Below, in pieces: positions 27,315 through 37,259 of a stretch of DNA of 64,000 nt. Source of the stretch: CAVTPD01 sp963736575 (GTDB lineage: Bacteria; Bacteroidota; Bacteroidia; Cytophagales; JAAEPT01); assembly GCA_963736575.1 (NCBI GenBank), contig CAVTPD010000001.1, positions 1,054,001-1,118,000 on the forward strand. Reading direction: 5' to 3'. How positions within the stretch are numbered: the first letter of the stretch is position 1; each line of letters opens with the position of its first letter. The notes under the pieces are model-generated. The model ran no database searches. It was not told the DNA's origin and saw nothing but the letters and a program-made list of their open reading frames with translations. The translations under genes were made by a program, and so were the position numbers.

Positions 27315-27901
27315 TGTTTACAGGAATTATAGAAACAGTAGGAGAGGTAGTTTTAGCTATTTCTGAAAACACAAATCTTCATTTAGAAGTTAAATCTGAT
27401 ATTAGCAATGAGCTAAAGGTTGACCAAAGTATAGCCCATAATGGAGTTTGTTTAACGGTTGTAGAAATCAAAAATGGTTGCCATGTGGTTACCGCTGTTC
27501 AGGAAACACTTACTAAATCTAGCATTGGACAACTGAGCGCAGGAAGCTTAGTTAATCTAGAACGCTGCATGAAAATGGATGGACGATTAGATGGTCACAT
27601 GGTTTATGGGCATGTAGATACAACTGCAGAATGTGTTTCCATTACAGATCAAAACGGAAGTTGGGTATTTACCTTTAAATTGGAACCTAAAAATGATAAG
27701 TACCTTGTAGAGAAAGGTTCTATAGCCATAAACGGAACAAGTTTAACTGTTTTTGCAGTTCAGAATGGCGTGTTTTCAATTGCGGTAATACCCTATACCT
27801 ATGAACATACCAGTTTTAAAACCCTAAATATTGGTGATCTAGTTAATGTTGAGTTCGATATACTAGGTAAGTATGTTGAGAAAATGATTGGGTTGAAATA
27901 A
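27314..27901 (+). CDS. ribE: Riboflavin synthase alpha chain
   Basis: A 195-residue protein with two lumazine-binding repeats. The start MFTGIIETVGEV is diagnostic, and the repeats show HNGVCLTVVEI and INGTSLTVFAV. It dismutates two 6,7-dimethyl-8-ribityllumazine molecules to riboflavin. Its ATG overlaps the stop of the sugar transferase (TAATG). No FMN riboswitch is visible and other rib genes are absent. Confidence 0.95.
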   Translation: MFTGIIETVGEVVLAISENTNLHLEVKSDISNELKVDQSIAHNGVCLTVVEIKNGCHVVTAVQETLTKSSIGQLSAGSLVNLERCMKMDGRLDGHMVYGHVDTTAECVSITDQNGSWVFTFKLEPKNDKYLVEKGSIAINGTSLTVFAVQNGVFSIAVIPYTYEHTSFKTLNIGDLVNVEFDILGKYVEKMIGLK

Positions 27902-27985
27902 CTAATTTTTATATAATTTAAGCTGGTTTAGCACTATATTTAATTCTTATAGGTATTTTCTATTCTTTTAAACAATGATTTTATT

Positions 27986-28669
27986 ATGAAGTGTCTAGTT
28001 GTTGATGATGACGAAATGTCAAGAGTAACCCTGGATCATTATATTACGCAAACCGATTCATTGGATTTAGTGGGGGTCTGTTCTAATGCTATAGATGCCT
28101 TAAATTTTCTTCAGAAAGAGAAAGTTGATTTACTTTTTTTAGATGTTGAAATGCCCAATATGAGCGGCTTAGACATGCTAGAATCTATGGAAGAAAGACC
28201 TAATGTGGTTTTAATCACTTCCAAAAAAGAATATGCAGTACAAGCGTTTGAATACGATGTTTTAGACTATTTGCTGAAGCCTATCAAATACGTTCGCTTC
28301 TTAAAAGCCGTCAATAAAGTAATGAAAATTGCTGAAGACAAAGACGTTGAAGTAGGGCAAGGAGATATCTTCATAAAATCGGATTTAAAATACGTTAAAG
28401 TTAATTTTAAAGATGTTTATTATGTAGAAGCCATGGCAGACTATGTAATTATTCATTTAGAAAATAGACGGCATATTATTCATTCTACCATGAAGGCGAT
28501 TGAAAATAAGCTTTCAGGTGATACTTTTGTACGTATTCACCGATCTTACATTGTTAACATACATAAAGTAGATGCCGTTGATAATGCCGTTGTTAACATT
28601 TTAGATAAAAAATTGCCTATTGGGGCATCCTATAAAAAAGACTTTATGTCTAAAATTAAAGTTCTATAA
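27986..28669 (+). CDS. LytTR-family response regulator
   Basis: A 227-residue two-domain protein. The receiver has DDD near the start, phospho-acceptor D53 in LFLDVEMPNMSG, and Thr/Ser and Lys in LITSKKEY and DYLLKPIK. The DNA-binding LytTR domain has YVEAMADYVIIHLENRRHIIHSTMK and FVRIHRSYIVN. No LytS-type kinase is adjacent, so its partner is elsewhere. It overlaps the convergent PAP2 gene by 6 bp. Confidence 0.93.
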   Translation: MKCLVVDDDEMSRVTLDHYITQTDSLDLVGVCSNAIDALNFLQKEKVDLLFLDVEMPNMSGLDMLESMEERPNVVLITSKKEYAVQAFEYDVLDYLLKPIKYVRFLKAVNKVMKIAEDKDVEVGQGDIFIKSDLKYVKVNFKDVYYVEAMADYVIIHLENRRHIIHSTMKAIENKLSGDTFVRIHRSYIVNIHKVDAVDNAVVNILDKKLPIGASYKKDFMSKIKVL

Positions 28670-29242
28670 GTAATAATTATAAACCTTTTTTAACGTCAAT
28701 TTGGTAAGGCTGTAACATAATAATGCAGCCAATATACCACAAATTGCTCCGCATATAATATCTAATGGGTAATGCACACCCAAATAAATTCGGCTATAAC
28801 TAACCACAATAGCCCAGGGGAAGATTAAATATTTTACCCATTTATAAGCACTAGCAAACAATAGAAACATAAATACCGCATAACCAAAACTGTTGGCCGA
28901 GTGTGAACTGAAAAAACCGTATTGTCCACCACAGTGATCATCTACAATGTAAACTTGTTCTTTAATAAGTTCTTCGTGGCAAGGTCTAAACCGTTTTACA
29001 GTGGGCTTAAAAAAGCCAGATGCTACTTGATCCGAAATAGTAATCGTTAAAACAATACCAATAATTATGGCCCAACTTTTTATTTGGTACTTTCTTATTA
29101 TTAGAACTAATGAGATTAAATAAAGTGGTATCCATGTAAATTTCCAACTGAAAACAGTCATTAAAGAATCTAACCAACCTTGGTGAAGACCATTTAAGAA
29201 AAGGAATAATTCAATGTCTTTCTGAACAAGAAAATCAATCAT
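28664..29242 (-). CDS. PAP2-family membrane phosphatase
   Basis: From the ATG at 29242 the product is 192 residues with five or six membrane spans. The three phosphatase motifs are KPTVKRFRP, SSHSANSFG and SRIYLGVHYPLD. It probably dephosphorylates a lipid pyrophosphate, such as undecaprenyl pyrophosphate, or a phosphatidate. The start overlaps the hemF stop by four bases (ATGA); the upstream TTG was rejected for that reason. Confidence 0.9.
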   Translation of the reverse strand: MIDFLVQKDIELFLFLNGLHQGWLDSLMTVFSWKFTWIPLYLISLVLIIRKYQIKSWAIIIGIVLTITISDQVASGFFKPTVKRFRPCHEELIKEQVYIVDDHCGGQYGFFSSHSANSFGYAVFMFLLFASAYKWVKYLIFPWAIVVSYSRIYLGVHYPLDIICGAICGILAALLCYSLTKLTLKKVYNYYL

Positions 29243-30141
29243 AGAGTAATCCAATTAATTTCTTTTGCAAAATAACGGATGCTTTTTTCTTCATCACTCC
29301 CGGGTTCTGGTTTGTAATTGTAATGCCATTCGGCATAAGGGGGCATACTCATTAAAATAGATTCAATTCTGCCGTCTGTATCTAGCCCAAACTTTGTTCC
29401 TTTGTCGTAAACCAAATTAAATTCTACATAACGGCTACGTCTTACGCTTTGCCACTCTTTGTTCTTTTTGGTATAAGAAGTGTTTTTATTAGCCTCTACT
29501 ATTTTGGTGTAAACTTCTGGGAAAAGGTTTCCTAGGTTTAACACAAACTGTTCAATTTCTTCTTTGCTCTTATTGGTACTTTGTGTGTGTAAGTGGTCAA
29601 AGAAAATCCCGCCAATTCCTCGGGTTTCCTTTCTGTGTTTAATGTAAAAATACTCATCTGCATTATTTTTATAAGTTTCATAAACTTCTGGTATAAAAAT
29701 ATCACAGACGTCTTTTAACGATCTATGGAAATCACGTCCTTCTTCTGGGTTTACATAAGCAGGGGTAAGATCTATACCGCCCCCAAACCACCAAATTCCG
29801 TTAGTCATTTCAAAATAACGAACGTTCATATGAATAATGGGTACAAAAGGATTTTTAGGATGAATAACTATGGAAACACCGGTAGCATAAAAATCTGCTT
29901 CTTTAATATCTAAGGCATTAAGTATTTTTGTTGGTGTGGGTCCATGAACCGCTGAAAAATTAACACCACCTTTTTCAAATACATTTCCGTTGGTGATTAT
30001 TCTAGACCGTCCGCCACCACCTTCGGCTCTGTCCCAAAGATCTTCTTTAAAGGATATGTTTATCTCAAGTTTCTCAAGTTCAGAACAAATGTGGTCTTGT
30101 AACGATTTAAATTTTTCAGCTATAATTTCTTTGTAATTCAT
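29239..30141 (-). CDS. hemF: Oxygen-dependent coproporphyrinogen III oxidase
   Basis: A 300-residue HemF with GGGGRSRI, GVNFSAVHGP, NVRYFEM, WWFGGGIDLTPAY and GIGGIFFDHL. It carries out two oxidative decarboxylations of coproporphyrinogen III in haem synthesis and needs O2, so the organism probably lives with oxygen. hemL is also in the window but in a different operon. It follows tamL by 4 bp. Confidence 0.97.
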   Translation of the reverse strand: MNYKEIIAEKFKSLQDHICSELEKLEINISFKEDLWDRAEGGGGRSRIITNGNVFEKGGVNFSAVHGPTPTKILNALDIKEADFYATGVSIVIHPKNPFVPIIHMNVRYFEMTNGIWWFGGGIDLTPAYVNPEEGRDFHRSLKDVCDIFIPEVYETYKNNADEYFYIKHRKETRGIGGIFFDHLHTQSTNKSKEEIEQFVLNLGNLFPEVYTKIVEANKNTSYTKKNKEWQSVRRSRYVEFNLVYDKGTKFGLDTDGRIESILMSMPPYAEWHYNYKPEPGSDEEKSIRYFAKEINWITL

Positions 30142-30145
30142 GCGC

Positions 30146-32599
30146 TTAGAATGGGTAACCTATACCGAAGTTATATACAAATTTAGTTTTGTCATTGAAA
30201 GGAACAATAATCTTTCTGGCGGGATCCCATAATTTTATTCCCATATCAAAACGGATAATTAGGAATGAAAAATTGAAACGTAGACCAGCACCCGTACCTA
30301 CAGCTATCTGTCTGTAAAATTTACTAAAGTAAAATTCTGCTCCGGGGCGGGCATTATCTGGTTTAAGTGTCCAAACATTACCAGCATCTAGGAACAATGC
30401 ACCATGTAAAAAACCAATTAGTTTAGCTCTTAACTCTAAATTGGCTTCCAACAAAATATTACCAGGTTGCTCAAAACTATAATTTACACTACCGTCTGGG
30501 TTGTAGTTTACAAATTCACCGGGTCCTAAACGTTTTAACGGCCAAGCTCTAATATTATTTAAACCACCTGTAAAAAAGTATTTTTCATAAGGTAATACAG
30601 TTGAATAACCGAATGGCGCGGCAATACCTGTATTTAAACGAGCTACTAAATTACTGGTTTTGGTAATTGGAAAATAACGACGGTGGTCAAAATTGAATTT
30701 CGCGAATTGATAGTAAGGAAGTCCTAAGATTTTTCCAGTAGCCTGTTCTTCTACTAAACTTTTAGAGTCTTCAAATGCACCGTAAAATAGCCCTCCAATT
30801 TCAAAAAACAAACGGAAATATTTTGCTTTAATGTTTTTAGTTACATCGTTATCGTTATAAACGTAAGATGTATTCATTGAAGAAATAATAGAAGATTTAA
30901 AACTGGTTTTAAGGTTGTTACCTTGTAATTGAAGATCGTTGAGGTAATTTTCAAAAGTAGGAGCTATTCGTTTTAAGTTAACAACATTTAAACCGAAAGG
31001 GGATACGGAATAAAATTGAAAACGATTTGGGTTCCAGCGGTAGTTTAAGGATAACTCTGTATTGGTTCTGGTGTATTCAAAACGTTCTGTATAGCGGTAA
31101 CCGGTAGAAATAATTGTTTTAGGGGTAAAGTCATTAAACTTAAACCTAAACTTAGTAGGCAATAATATTAAAGGGAAAATTAGATTTAGGTTTCCACCGG
31201 CTTCAATGGCGCGTAAACTTTGTTGGTTCTCCTGAATTTTTGGTTGTTGTTCATAAGAATACCTTAAGTTGGCTTCTAATATTTCGAAACCACTAAAAAG
31301 ACGTCTTCTTTTAAAAGAAACATTAAAAAAGGGACCGGGTAAACCTTGCCCTTGTGATACGTTTACATTGGCACCAACTTCCGTTGTTAATTGATATCTA
31401 TTTAAGGTATTAGCATTTAGGAAAACATTCAGTTTTGCAGAATCTACTTCTTGATAACTAACGTTTATGAATTTAAAAATATCCTTACTGCCCAAAAGGT
31501 TTTGTGTTAATTGAGTTTTAGATAAACTGTAATAATCGCCTTCTCTAAATTTAATGTCACGGCCTAATATTTTTTTAGAGTATTTAGTCTGCCCATGAAC
31601 GTAAGTGATTCCATCTTTATAAATAGTGTCCTTCACTTCAGCTTTAGAAGCATCTATAGTAAAAGCTAGGCTGTCTAATTGGTACCTTTCGTGAATGCCT
31701 TCATTGGGGTTTGCTATTTCAATTTCAATAGCAGCAACATAATCTTTATTAAGCGTGTCTACATAAAAAACAATGAATTGTCTCTGAAAGCGGAAATAAC
31801 CGTTGTTTTTTAATATTCGGTTAATTTGTTCTCTTTCTAAGGTAAGGGCATTTGCTTGGTATCTTTCTCCTTTTTGTATTGGACTTTCTTTTTTAATGTA
31901 TTTAGTTAAAATACTATCTATTGTAGGGTCGGGAATAGTATACTTAACTTTTTCAATAAGGTGTGGCCTATTTTCTTTAAGGTGGTAAGTTATCTTTGTT
32001 TTAAAGCTTTTGGTTACGGGTACGGCCTTCACTTCGGCATTAAAGAACCCAGCACTATACAGGTAACTTCTTAGGTTGTCTGCACTTTTTAACATGGTGG
32101 TAGAGTCGTAAAAAACAGGTTTTTCACCAACGGCTGTCATTAACCAGTTACCATTAGTTATTTTTTTGTTGAGTTTCAGTTTCTTTTTGTCCCGTTTGTA
32201 AGTAAGCTGTTCTTGCTTTTCGGGGTCACCTTCATACTTTTCTATTTTTTTATTAAAACGTTGTTCTACTTTTTCTATTCTTTGTAGATAACGCTCTTTG
32301 TTGTAGGGTTTAAAAAACAAAAACTTTTCCCTTTTCCCCAGTAAGTACGCTTTTAGAGCAAATTTATAGTCCGTAAAAATGAAACCTTTATTGGCTTGTT
32401 GTTTATAATATTCAGAAAGAACATATTTAGGGTCGTTTGTTTTCCCTTTTATTTTCTGTTTATATAAGACTGTCTTATTTTCGTATTCTGGATAGCGTTC
32501 TAATTCTTTTTTTACGTTTACACAGGCGTTCAATAAAACGGATACCGCTATTACGGAAACTAATTTTAAAATGAAATTCTGTGCGTGATATGCTTTCAA
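30146..32599 (-). CDS. tamL: TamA-like outer-membrane lipoprotein (TamL), BamA superfamily
   Basis: The 817-residue protein begins with a lipoprotein signal ending LLNAC. The next part is POTRA-like (RTYLYSAGFFNAEV, GEREQINRILKNNGYFRF). The C-terminal ~400 residues form a beta-barrel of the D15/BamA type ending in GIGYPF with a terminal aromatic. The lipid anchor is the mark of Bacteroidota TamL. The start is a TTG at 32599, and no in-frame ATG lies nearby. It overlaps the divergent methyltransferase start by 10 bp. tamB is not next to it. Confidence 0.88.
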   Translation of the reverse strand: MKAYHAQNFILKLVSVIAVSVLLNACVNVKKELERYPEYENKTVLYKQKIKGKTNDPKYVLSEYYKQQANKGFIFTDYKFALKAYLLGKREKFLFFKPYNKERYLQRIEKVEQRFNKKIEKYEGDPEKQEQLTYKRDKKKLKLNKKITNGNWLMTAVGEKPVFYDSTTMLKSADNLRSYLYSAGFFNAEVKAVPVTKSFKTKITYHLKENRPHLIEKVKYTIPDPTIDSILTKYIKKESPIQKGERYQANALTLEREQINRILKNNGYFRFQRQFIVFYVDTLNKDYVAAIEIEIANPNEGIHERYQLDSLAFTIDASKAEVKDTIYKDGITYVHGQTKYSKKILGRDIKFREGDYYSLSKTQLTQNLLGSKDIFKFINVSYQEVDSAKLNVFLNANTLNRYQLTTEVGANVNVSQGQGLPGPFFNVSFKRRRLFSGFEILEANLRYSYEQQPKIQENQQSLRAIEAGGNLNLIFPLILLPTKFRFKFNDFTPKTIISTGYRYTERFEYTRTNTELSLNYRWNPNRFQFYSVSPFGLNVVNLKRIAPTFENYLNDLQLQGNNLKTSFKSSIISSMNTSYVYNDNDVTKNIKAKYFRLFFEIGGLFYGAFEDSKSLVEEQATGKILGLPYYQFAKFNFDHRRYFPITKTSNLVARLNTGIAAPFGYSTVLPYEKYFFTGGLNNIRAWPLKRLGPGEFVNYNPDGSVNYSFEQPGNILLEANLELRAKLIGFLHGALFLDAGNVWTLKPDNARPGAEFYFSKFYRQIAVGTGAGLRFNFSFLIIRFDMGIKLWDPARKIIVPFNDKTKFVYNFGIGYPF

Positions 32600-33336
32600 A
32601 GAAGGTAACTAAATACGTAAGTTCCCTGCAAATTAAAAAGTATCGTAAACTCCACCAATCATTTTTGACACAAGGCGAAAAAAGTGTGGAAGAATTATTG
32701 CTTTCAGATTACAAAATAGAGCTTTTTTGCTGTACAGAGGCCTATTTTGAGTCAAAAAAAGATTCTCTAGAAAATTCAGGAGCAAAGATAATAATTTGCA
32801 AACAAGAAGAATTAGAGCGGATTGGTACCCTAAAATCTAATGATTCGGTTTTAGCGGTTGCTAAACAGAAGGATTTAAAACTGAACGATCTTGATTTTTC
32901 AAACTGGGTAATTGCCTTAGATCGTATAAATGACCCGGGTAATTTAGGTACGATTATTCGATTGGCCGATTGGTACGGAATTAAACAAATAATTGCTGGG
33001 GAAGGAACTGCCGATTTTTACAATCCCAAAACGGTGTTGGCAACTATGGGTTCTTTTACCCGTGTAAATGTTTTTGCCTGCGATTTGCCTGCCGTGCTCA
33101 AAATAGCTTCTAAGCCGGTTTATGGTGCTTATTTAAAAGGTCAAAATGTACATGAAATAAATGAAAAACTGTCTTCTGGAATTTTGTTAATGGGTAACGA
33201 AGCACAAGGAATAGCCCCCGAACTAGAATCTTTTGTAACCGAAAAATTAACCATTCCTAAATTCGGGAATGCCGAGTCTTTGAATGTTGGGATTGCAACG
33301 GCAATTTTGTTGGATAATATTAAGCGATTGGGTTAA
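32590..33336 (+). CDS. SpoU/TrmH-family RNA 2'-O-methyltransferase
   Basis: A 248-residue SPOUT methylase. An N-terminal L30e-like substrate-binding part (KKYRKLHQSFLTQGEKSVEELL) precedes the knotted domain: ALDRINDPGNLGTIIRLADW, LMGNEAQGIAPEL and IPKFGNAESLNVGIATAILL. It methylates a ribose in rRNA or tRNA; the exact site cannot be told. The ATG at 32590 was chosen, although a GTG lies three codons upstream. Its stop shares TTAA with the convergent rnz. Confidence 0.92.
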   Translation: MLSKKVTKYVSSLQIKKYRKLHQSFLTQGEKSVEELLLSDYKIELFCCTEAYFESKKDSLENSGAKIIICKQEELERIGTLKSNDSVLAVAKQKDLKLNDLDFSNWVIALDRINDPGNLGTIIRLADWYGIKQIIAGEGTADFYNPKTVLATMGSFTRVNVFACDLPAVLKIASKPVYGAYLKGQNVHEINEKLSSGILLMGNEAQGIAPELESFVTEKLTIPKFGNAESLNVGIATAILLDNIKRLG

Positions 33337-34241
33337 AAGCTAACTTCAAATCCTTCAAAAGCCAATTCAGTATTTGGGAAAATAGTTTTTGCTTCTCGGT
33401 GCAGTTCTTCTAAGTTTTTGTAACGGGCAGAAAAATGACCAATAATTAAGTGTTGTATTTCTGAATGTAGAGCCAATTCAGCCGCTTGTTCAGCAGTACT
33501 ATGAAAGGTGTTTTTTGCTTTTTCAGTATGAAAATTTGTGAACGAAGCTTCGTGGTACAAGTAGGTTGATCCTTTAATGTATTCTTTTAATTTCAAAAAA
33601 GGAGCAGTATCTGAACAATAACTGTAAGAAGCACATGGTTCTGGTGGAAAAGTCATTTCCGAAGCTTTGTACAGTATTTCACCATCTTCAATCACATCTT
33701 TACCTTCTTTTAGGGTATGAATATCCGCAATGCTGATGGCTTTTGGTAGTTTGTCTTTTTTGATTTTATAGGGTTTCGGTTTTTCTAGAAACTGAAATCC
33801 ATAACAATCAATTCTATGATTTAACGGAAAAGCAAAAACTTCAAAATCAGTAGCGCTGTGTATTTTCTCTTTTTGCTGAAGGTTTAATTCCTTGTAAACA
33901 ATAGGGAAGAGTAAGGGGCTTTTAGAGAGTGATTGCGTTAGCACTACAAACTCTTTTAATCCTTTAGGTCCAAATAGATGCAGCGGCTCTGTTCTGCCTA
34001 ATAAACTCATGGTAGACAGTAATCCGGGTAAACCAAAAAAGTGATCGCCGTGTAAGTGGCTTATAAAAACAAAATCCAGCTTAACGATTTTCTTTTTAAA
34101 CCGTGTAAGCTGGACTTGTGTATTTTCACCGCAATCGATTAAAATACGGGTATTGTTAATTTTAAGGTATTGAGCTGTGTGCGATCTTTCCGGTAATGGA
34201 ATAGCCGAACCACAACCCAATATGGTTAATCTAAAACTCAA
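33333..34241 (-). CDS. rnz: Ribonuclease Z
   Basis: A 302-residue metallo-beta-lactamase-fold nuclease: LGCGSAIPLPERSHTAQYL at the start, HLHGDHFFGLPGLL for zinc binding, a YSYCSDTA strand, and HSTAEQAAELA plus IIGHFSARY near the end. It trims tRNA 3' ends. It overlaps purC by four bases. Confidence 0.96.
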   Translation of the reverse strand: MSFRLTILGCGSAIPLPERSHTAQYLKINNTRILIDCGENTQVQLTRFKKKIVKLDFVFISHLHGDHFFGLPGLLSTMSLLGRTEPLHLFGPKGLKEFVVLTQSLSKSPLLFPIVYKELNLQQKEKIHSATDFEVFAFPLNHRIDCYGFQFLEKPKPYKIKKDKLPKAISIADIHTLKEGKDVIEDGEILYKASEMTFPPEPCASYSYCSDTAPFLKLKEYIKGSTYLYHEASFTNFHTEKAKNTFHSTAEQAAELALHSEIQHLIIGHFSARYKNLEELHREAKTIFPNTELAFEGFEVSF

Positions 34242-35173
34242 AGAGCGGCTAATACGTTTTTCTCAATACGTGCAATGGGATCTTCTTTTTCAGAAGGGAT
34301 TTCTAAAGTTTCCCCTGTAAACTTCTCGTAAAGCTCTTGGTAACGTTGGCTTATCATAGAAACAACTTCCGGAGTCATTTCAGGTACTTCTTGCCCTGTT
34401 TTACCTTGGAAACCGTTTGCCATTAACCATTCGCGTACAAATTCTTTAGAAAGCTGTCTTTGTCTTTCTCCTTTTTGCTGTAGCTCTTGGTACGTATCGG
34501 CGTAGAAATATCTAGATGAATCTGGCGTATGGATTTCGTCAATCAAATAGATTTTTCCTTTGTTTTCACCAAATTCATATTTGGTGTCTACTAAGATTAA
34601 ATCCCTTTCGGCTGCTATTTCAGAGCCTCTATTAAATAAAGCACGGGTATAGGCCTCCAATAATTCGTATTTTTCTTTCGAAACAATTCCTTGAGCTAAG
34701 ATCTCTTCTCTAGAAATATCTTCGTCGTGCCCTTCGTAAGCCTTAGTAGTTGGTGTAATTATAGGTTCTGGAAGCTTATCGTTCTCTTTTAATCCTTCGG
34801 GTAGCGAAACACCACAAAGCCTTCTAATACCTGCTTTGTACGTACGCCAAGCATGACCCGCTAAATAACCACGAATCACCATTTCCACTGGAAAGGTTTC
34901 GCATTTAAGGCCAATAGTTACATTAGGATCCGGCACACTTAACACCCAGTTAGGTACTACATCTTTGGTAGCTTCTAAGGATTTTTGTGCAATCTGGTTT
35001 AACACTTGTCCTTTGTAAGGAATTGCTTCTGGCAGAATAACATCAAATGCTGAAATTCTATCAGAAACCACCATGGCTACTTTATTATCAAAAGAATAGA
35101 CGTCACGTACTTTTCCTTTGTAAACGCCGGTTTGTCCCGGGAAATTGAAATCGGTTTTTTTAATAGCTTTCAT
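34238..35173 (-). CDS. purC: SAICAR synthetase
   Basis: A 311-residue enzyme of purine synthesis that joins CAIR and aspartate. Motifs: GKVRDVYSF, VVSDRISAFDVILPE, EMVIRGYLAGHAWRTY, DTKYEFG and DEIHTPDSSRY. The length fits the longer type common in Bacteroidota. It lies 2 bp after proC and overlaps rnz by 4 bp within a minus-strand string. Confidence 0.97.
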   Translation of the reverse strand: MKAIKKTDFNFPGQTGVYKGKVRDVYSFDNKVAMVVSDRISAFDVILPEAIPYKGQVLNQIAQKSLEATKDVVPNWVLSVPDPNVTIGLKCETFPVEMVIRGYLAGHAWRTYKAGIRRLCGVSLPEGLKENDKLPEPIITPTTKAYEGHDEDISREEILAQGIVSKEKYELLEAYTRALFNRGSEIAAERDLILVDTKYEFGENKGKIYLIDEIHTPDSSRYFYADTYQELQQKGERQRQLSKEFVREWLMANGFQGKTGQEVPEMTPEVVSMISQRYQELYEKFTGETLEIPSEKEDPIARIEKNVLAAL

Positions 35174-35175
35174 AG

Positions 35176-35976
35176 TTATTTCGCTAATTCTTCGGCTCTG
35201 TTTTTGGCAGCGGTTAAGCCAGAATCAATGGCTTTGTCTAATCCTTTTTCTACAAAAGTTTTAAGCGCTGCTTCAGTAGTTCCTCCTTTAGAAGTTACTG
35301 CTTTAATTAAAGTTTCTAAATCGTCTTCAGAAGAAACCGATAGGTGATAGGCGCCACGCATAGTTTCAGTTACCAAGGTAAAAGCATTTTCCGCACTTAA
35401 ACCCAGTTTCTCTGCCGTAGCAATCATTTCTTTCAGAATAAAAAAGAAATACGCAGGACCGCTGCCGCTTATGGCTGTAACGCTGTTGATTAAGCCTTCT
35501 TCTTTAACTTCTATAATTTTGCCAGTGCTGCTTAAAATGTTAAGCAACTGTTGGTTTTCTTTTTCTGAAATAGGAAAATTGACAAAGTAGCCAGTAATAC
35601 CATAGCCAATTTGGCAAGGTGTGTTGGGCATAGCTCGTACAATTTTTTTATGATTTAGTCCGGTAGAAATCGTTTCAATAGTAGTACCCGCCATAATACT
35701 AACAACTACTTGTTCAGGTTTTATGTATTTGGCTAATTCTTTGGCTAAATCTGGGAAGGTTTGTGGTTTAACAGCTAAAATCACCAAGTCACACTCCGAT
35801 AGTGTTGGTGTGATTTCTGCATAAACTTGACCAATGTTAAGTTCACAAAGAAATTGTGCGCGTTCTTGGTGTTTTTCAAATATGTGTAAATCCTTAGCGG
35901 CTACTAATTCTGCTTTAACGATTGATTTAGCATAAGCCAAACCCATGTTGCCACAACCTATTATTCCTAATTTCAT
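35176..35976 (-). CDS. proC: Pyrroline-5-carboxylate reductase
   Basis: A 266-residue protein: Rossmann start LGIIGCGNMGLAYAKSIV, the AVKPQTF segment, MPNTPCQIGYG, AISGSGPAYFFF and the C-terminal VTSKGGTTEAAL signature. It makes proline from P5C with NAD(P)H. It overlaps hemL by 4 bp. Metabolically unrelated neighbours suggest co-expression for growth rather than a pathway operon. Confidence 0.97.
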   Translation of the reverse strand: MKLGIIGCGNMGLAYAKSIVKAELVAAKDLHIFEKHQERAQFLCELNIGQVYAEITPTLSECDLVILAVKPQTFPDLAKELAKYIKPEQVVVSIMAGTTIETISTGLNHKKIVRAMPNTPCQIGYGITGYFVNFPISEKENQQLLNILSSTGKIIEVKEEGLINSVTAISGSGPAYFFFILKEMIATAEKLGLSAENAFTLVTETMRGAYHLSVSSEDDLETLIKAVTSKGGTTEAALKTFVEKGLDKAIDSGLTAAKNRAEELAK

Positions 35977-37259
35977 AGAGAACTTAGTGCTTTATAATTT
36001 GCTTCAATGGTTTGTTCAATGTGCTGGTTAGTAAGCGCATCGGAAATGAAAAGGGTTTCGAACTGAGAAGGGGCTAAGTAAATGCCGTTTTCTAGCATGT
36101 TTCTGAAATACTTTCCAAATTTTTGCGTGTCGGAAGTTTTAGCAGAATCAAAGTCGGTGACTTGTTCTTTAGTAAAGAAAAGGGAGACCATAGAACCAAT
36201 ATGGTTTATGGTATAATCTAAACCTAGTTTTTTAAGATTGGCTTCAAAACCGGCTTTAAGCTGAAGTGTTTTAGCTTCTAATCGTTTGTAAACTTCAGGA
36301 TCTTCTTTCAGCATAGAAAGCATTTCTATACCCGCTGTCATAGCAATTGGATTACCTGAAAGTGTACCGGCTTGGTAAACGGGGCCTTGTGGAGAAACGT
36401 AATCCATAATAGCGGCTTTACCACCATATGCACCAACTGGAAGTCCGCCACCAATAATTTTACCAAACGTGGTAAGGTCTGGTTGAACACCCAATAATTC
36501 TTGCGCGCCACCTAAAGAAAGACGGAAACCCGTCATTACTTCGTCGAAGATTAAAATAGCGTTGTTTTCGGTGCAAAGTTTTCTTAATCCTTCTAAAAAG
36601 CCTTTTTCTGGCAAAACACAGCCCATATTACCTGCAACAGGTTCTACAATTATGGCCGCTATTTCGTCTTTGTTTTCAGCGAAAAGCTGTTCAACTTCTT
36701 GTAAGTTGTTGTATTTGGCGGTTAAGGTATCTTTTGCTGTACCTGGAGTTACACCCGGGCTATCGGGAATACCCATAGTAGCAGCGCCACTTCCGGCAGC
36801 AATTAAGAAAGAATCGCCATGACCGTGGTAACAACCTTCAAATTTTATGAATTTATTCTTTTGGGTATATCCTCTAGCTAAACGAATGGCCGACATGGTG
36901 GCTTCGGTACCACTGTTTACCATTCTAACCTTTTCAATAGATGGAACTATAGAAGTGATTAGCTCGGCTATTTCTACTTCTTTTTTCCCGGGTGCACCAA
37001 AAGAAAGGGAATCGGAAATGGCTTTGATTAACGCTTGCTCTATTCTTGGATGCGCATGACCTAAGATCATTGGCCCCCATGAGTTAATGTAGTCTAAGAA
37101 GGTGTTTCCATCTTCGTCGTACATAAAAGGGCCTTTGGCATTTTTAATAAATAGTGGATTTCCGCCTACAGATTTGAAGGCTCTAACAGGTGAATTAACG
37201 CCACCAGGAATAAGGTGGGTTGCTTTTTCGAATAGAGATTTACTCTTATCTATTATCAT
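35973..37259 (-). CDS. hemL: Glutamate-1-semialdehyde 2,1-aminomutase
   Basis: A 428-residue class III PLP enzyme: HLIPGGVNSPVRAFKSVGG start, VNSGTEATMSAIRLARG, FEGCYHGHGDSFL, IFDEVMTGFR and the Schiff-base lysine in TFGKIIGGGLPVGAYG. It makes 5-aminolevulinate in the C5 route, so the organism uses that route. It overlaps the PBP1-like gene upstream and proC downstream by four bases each. Confidence 0.97.
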   Translation of the reverse strand: MIIDKSKSLFEKATHLIPGGVNSPVRAFKSVGGNPLFIKNAKGPFMYDEDGNTFLDYINSWGPMILGHAHPRIEQALIKAISDSLSFGAPGKKEVEIAELITSIVPSIEKVRMVNSGTEATMSAIRLARGYTQKNKFIKFEGCYHGHGDSFLIAAGSGAATMGIPDSPGVTPGTAKDTLTAKYNNLQEVEQLFAENKDEIAAIIVEPVAGNMGCVLPEKGFLEGLRKLCTENNAILIFDEVMTGFRLSLGGAQELLGVQPDLTTFGKIIGGGLPVGAYGGKAAIMDYVSPQGPVYQAGTLSGNPIAMTAGIEMLSMLKEDPEVYKRLEAKTLQLKAGFEANLKKLGLDYTINHIGSMVSLFFTKEQVTDFDSAKTSDTQKFGKYFRNMLENGIYLAPSQFETLFISDALTNQHIEQTIEANYKALSSL

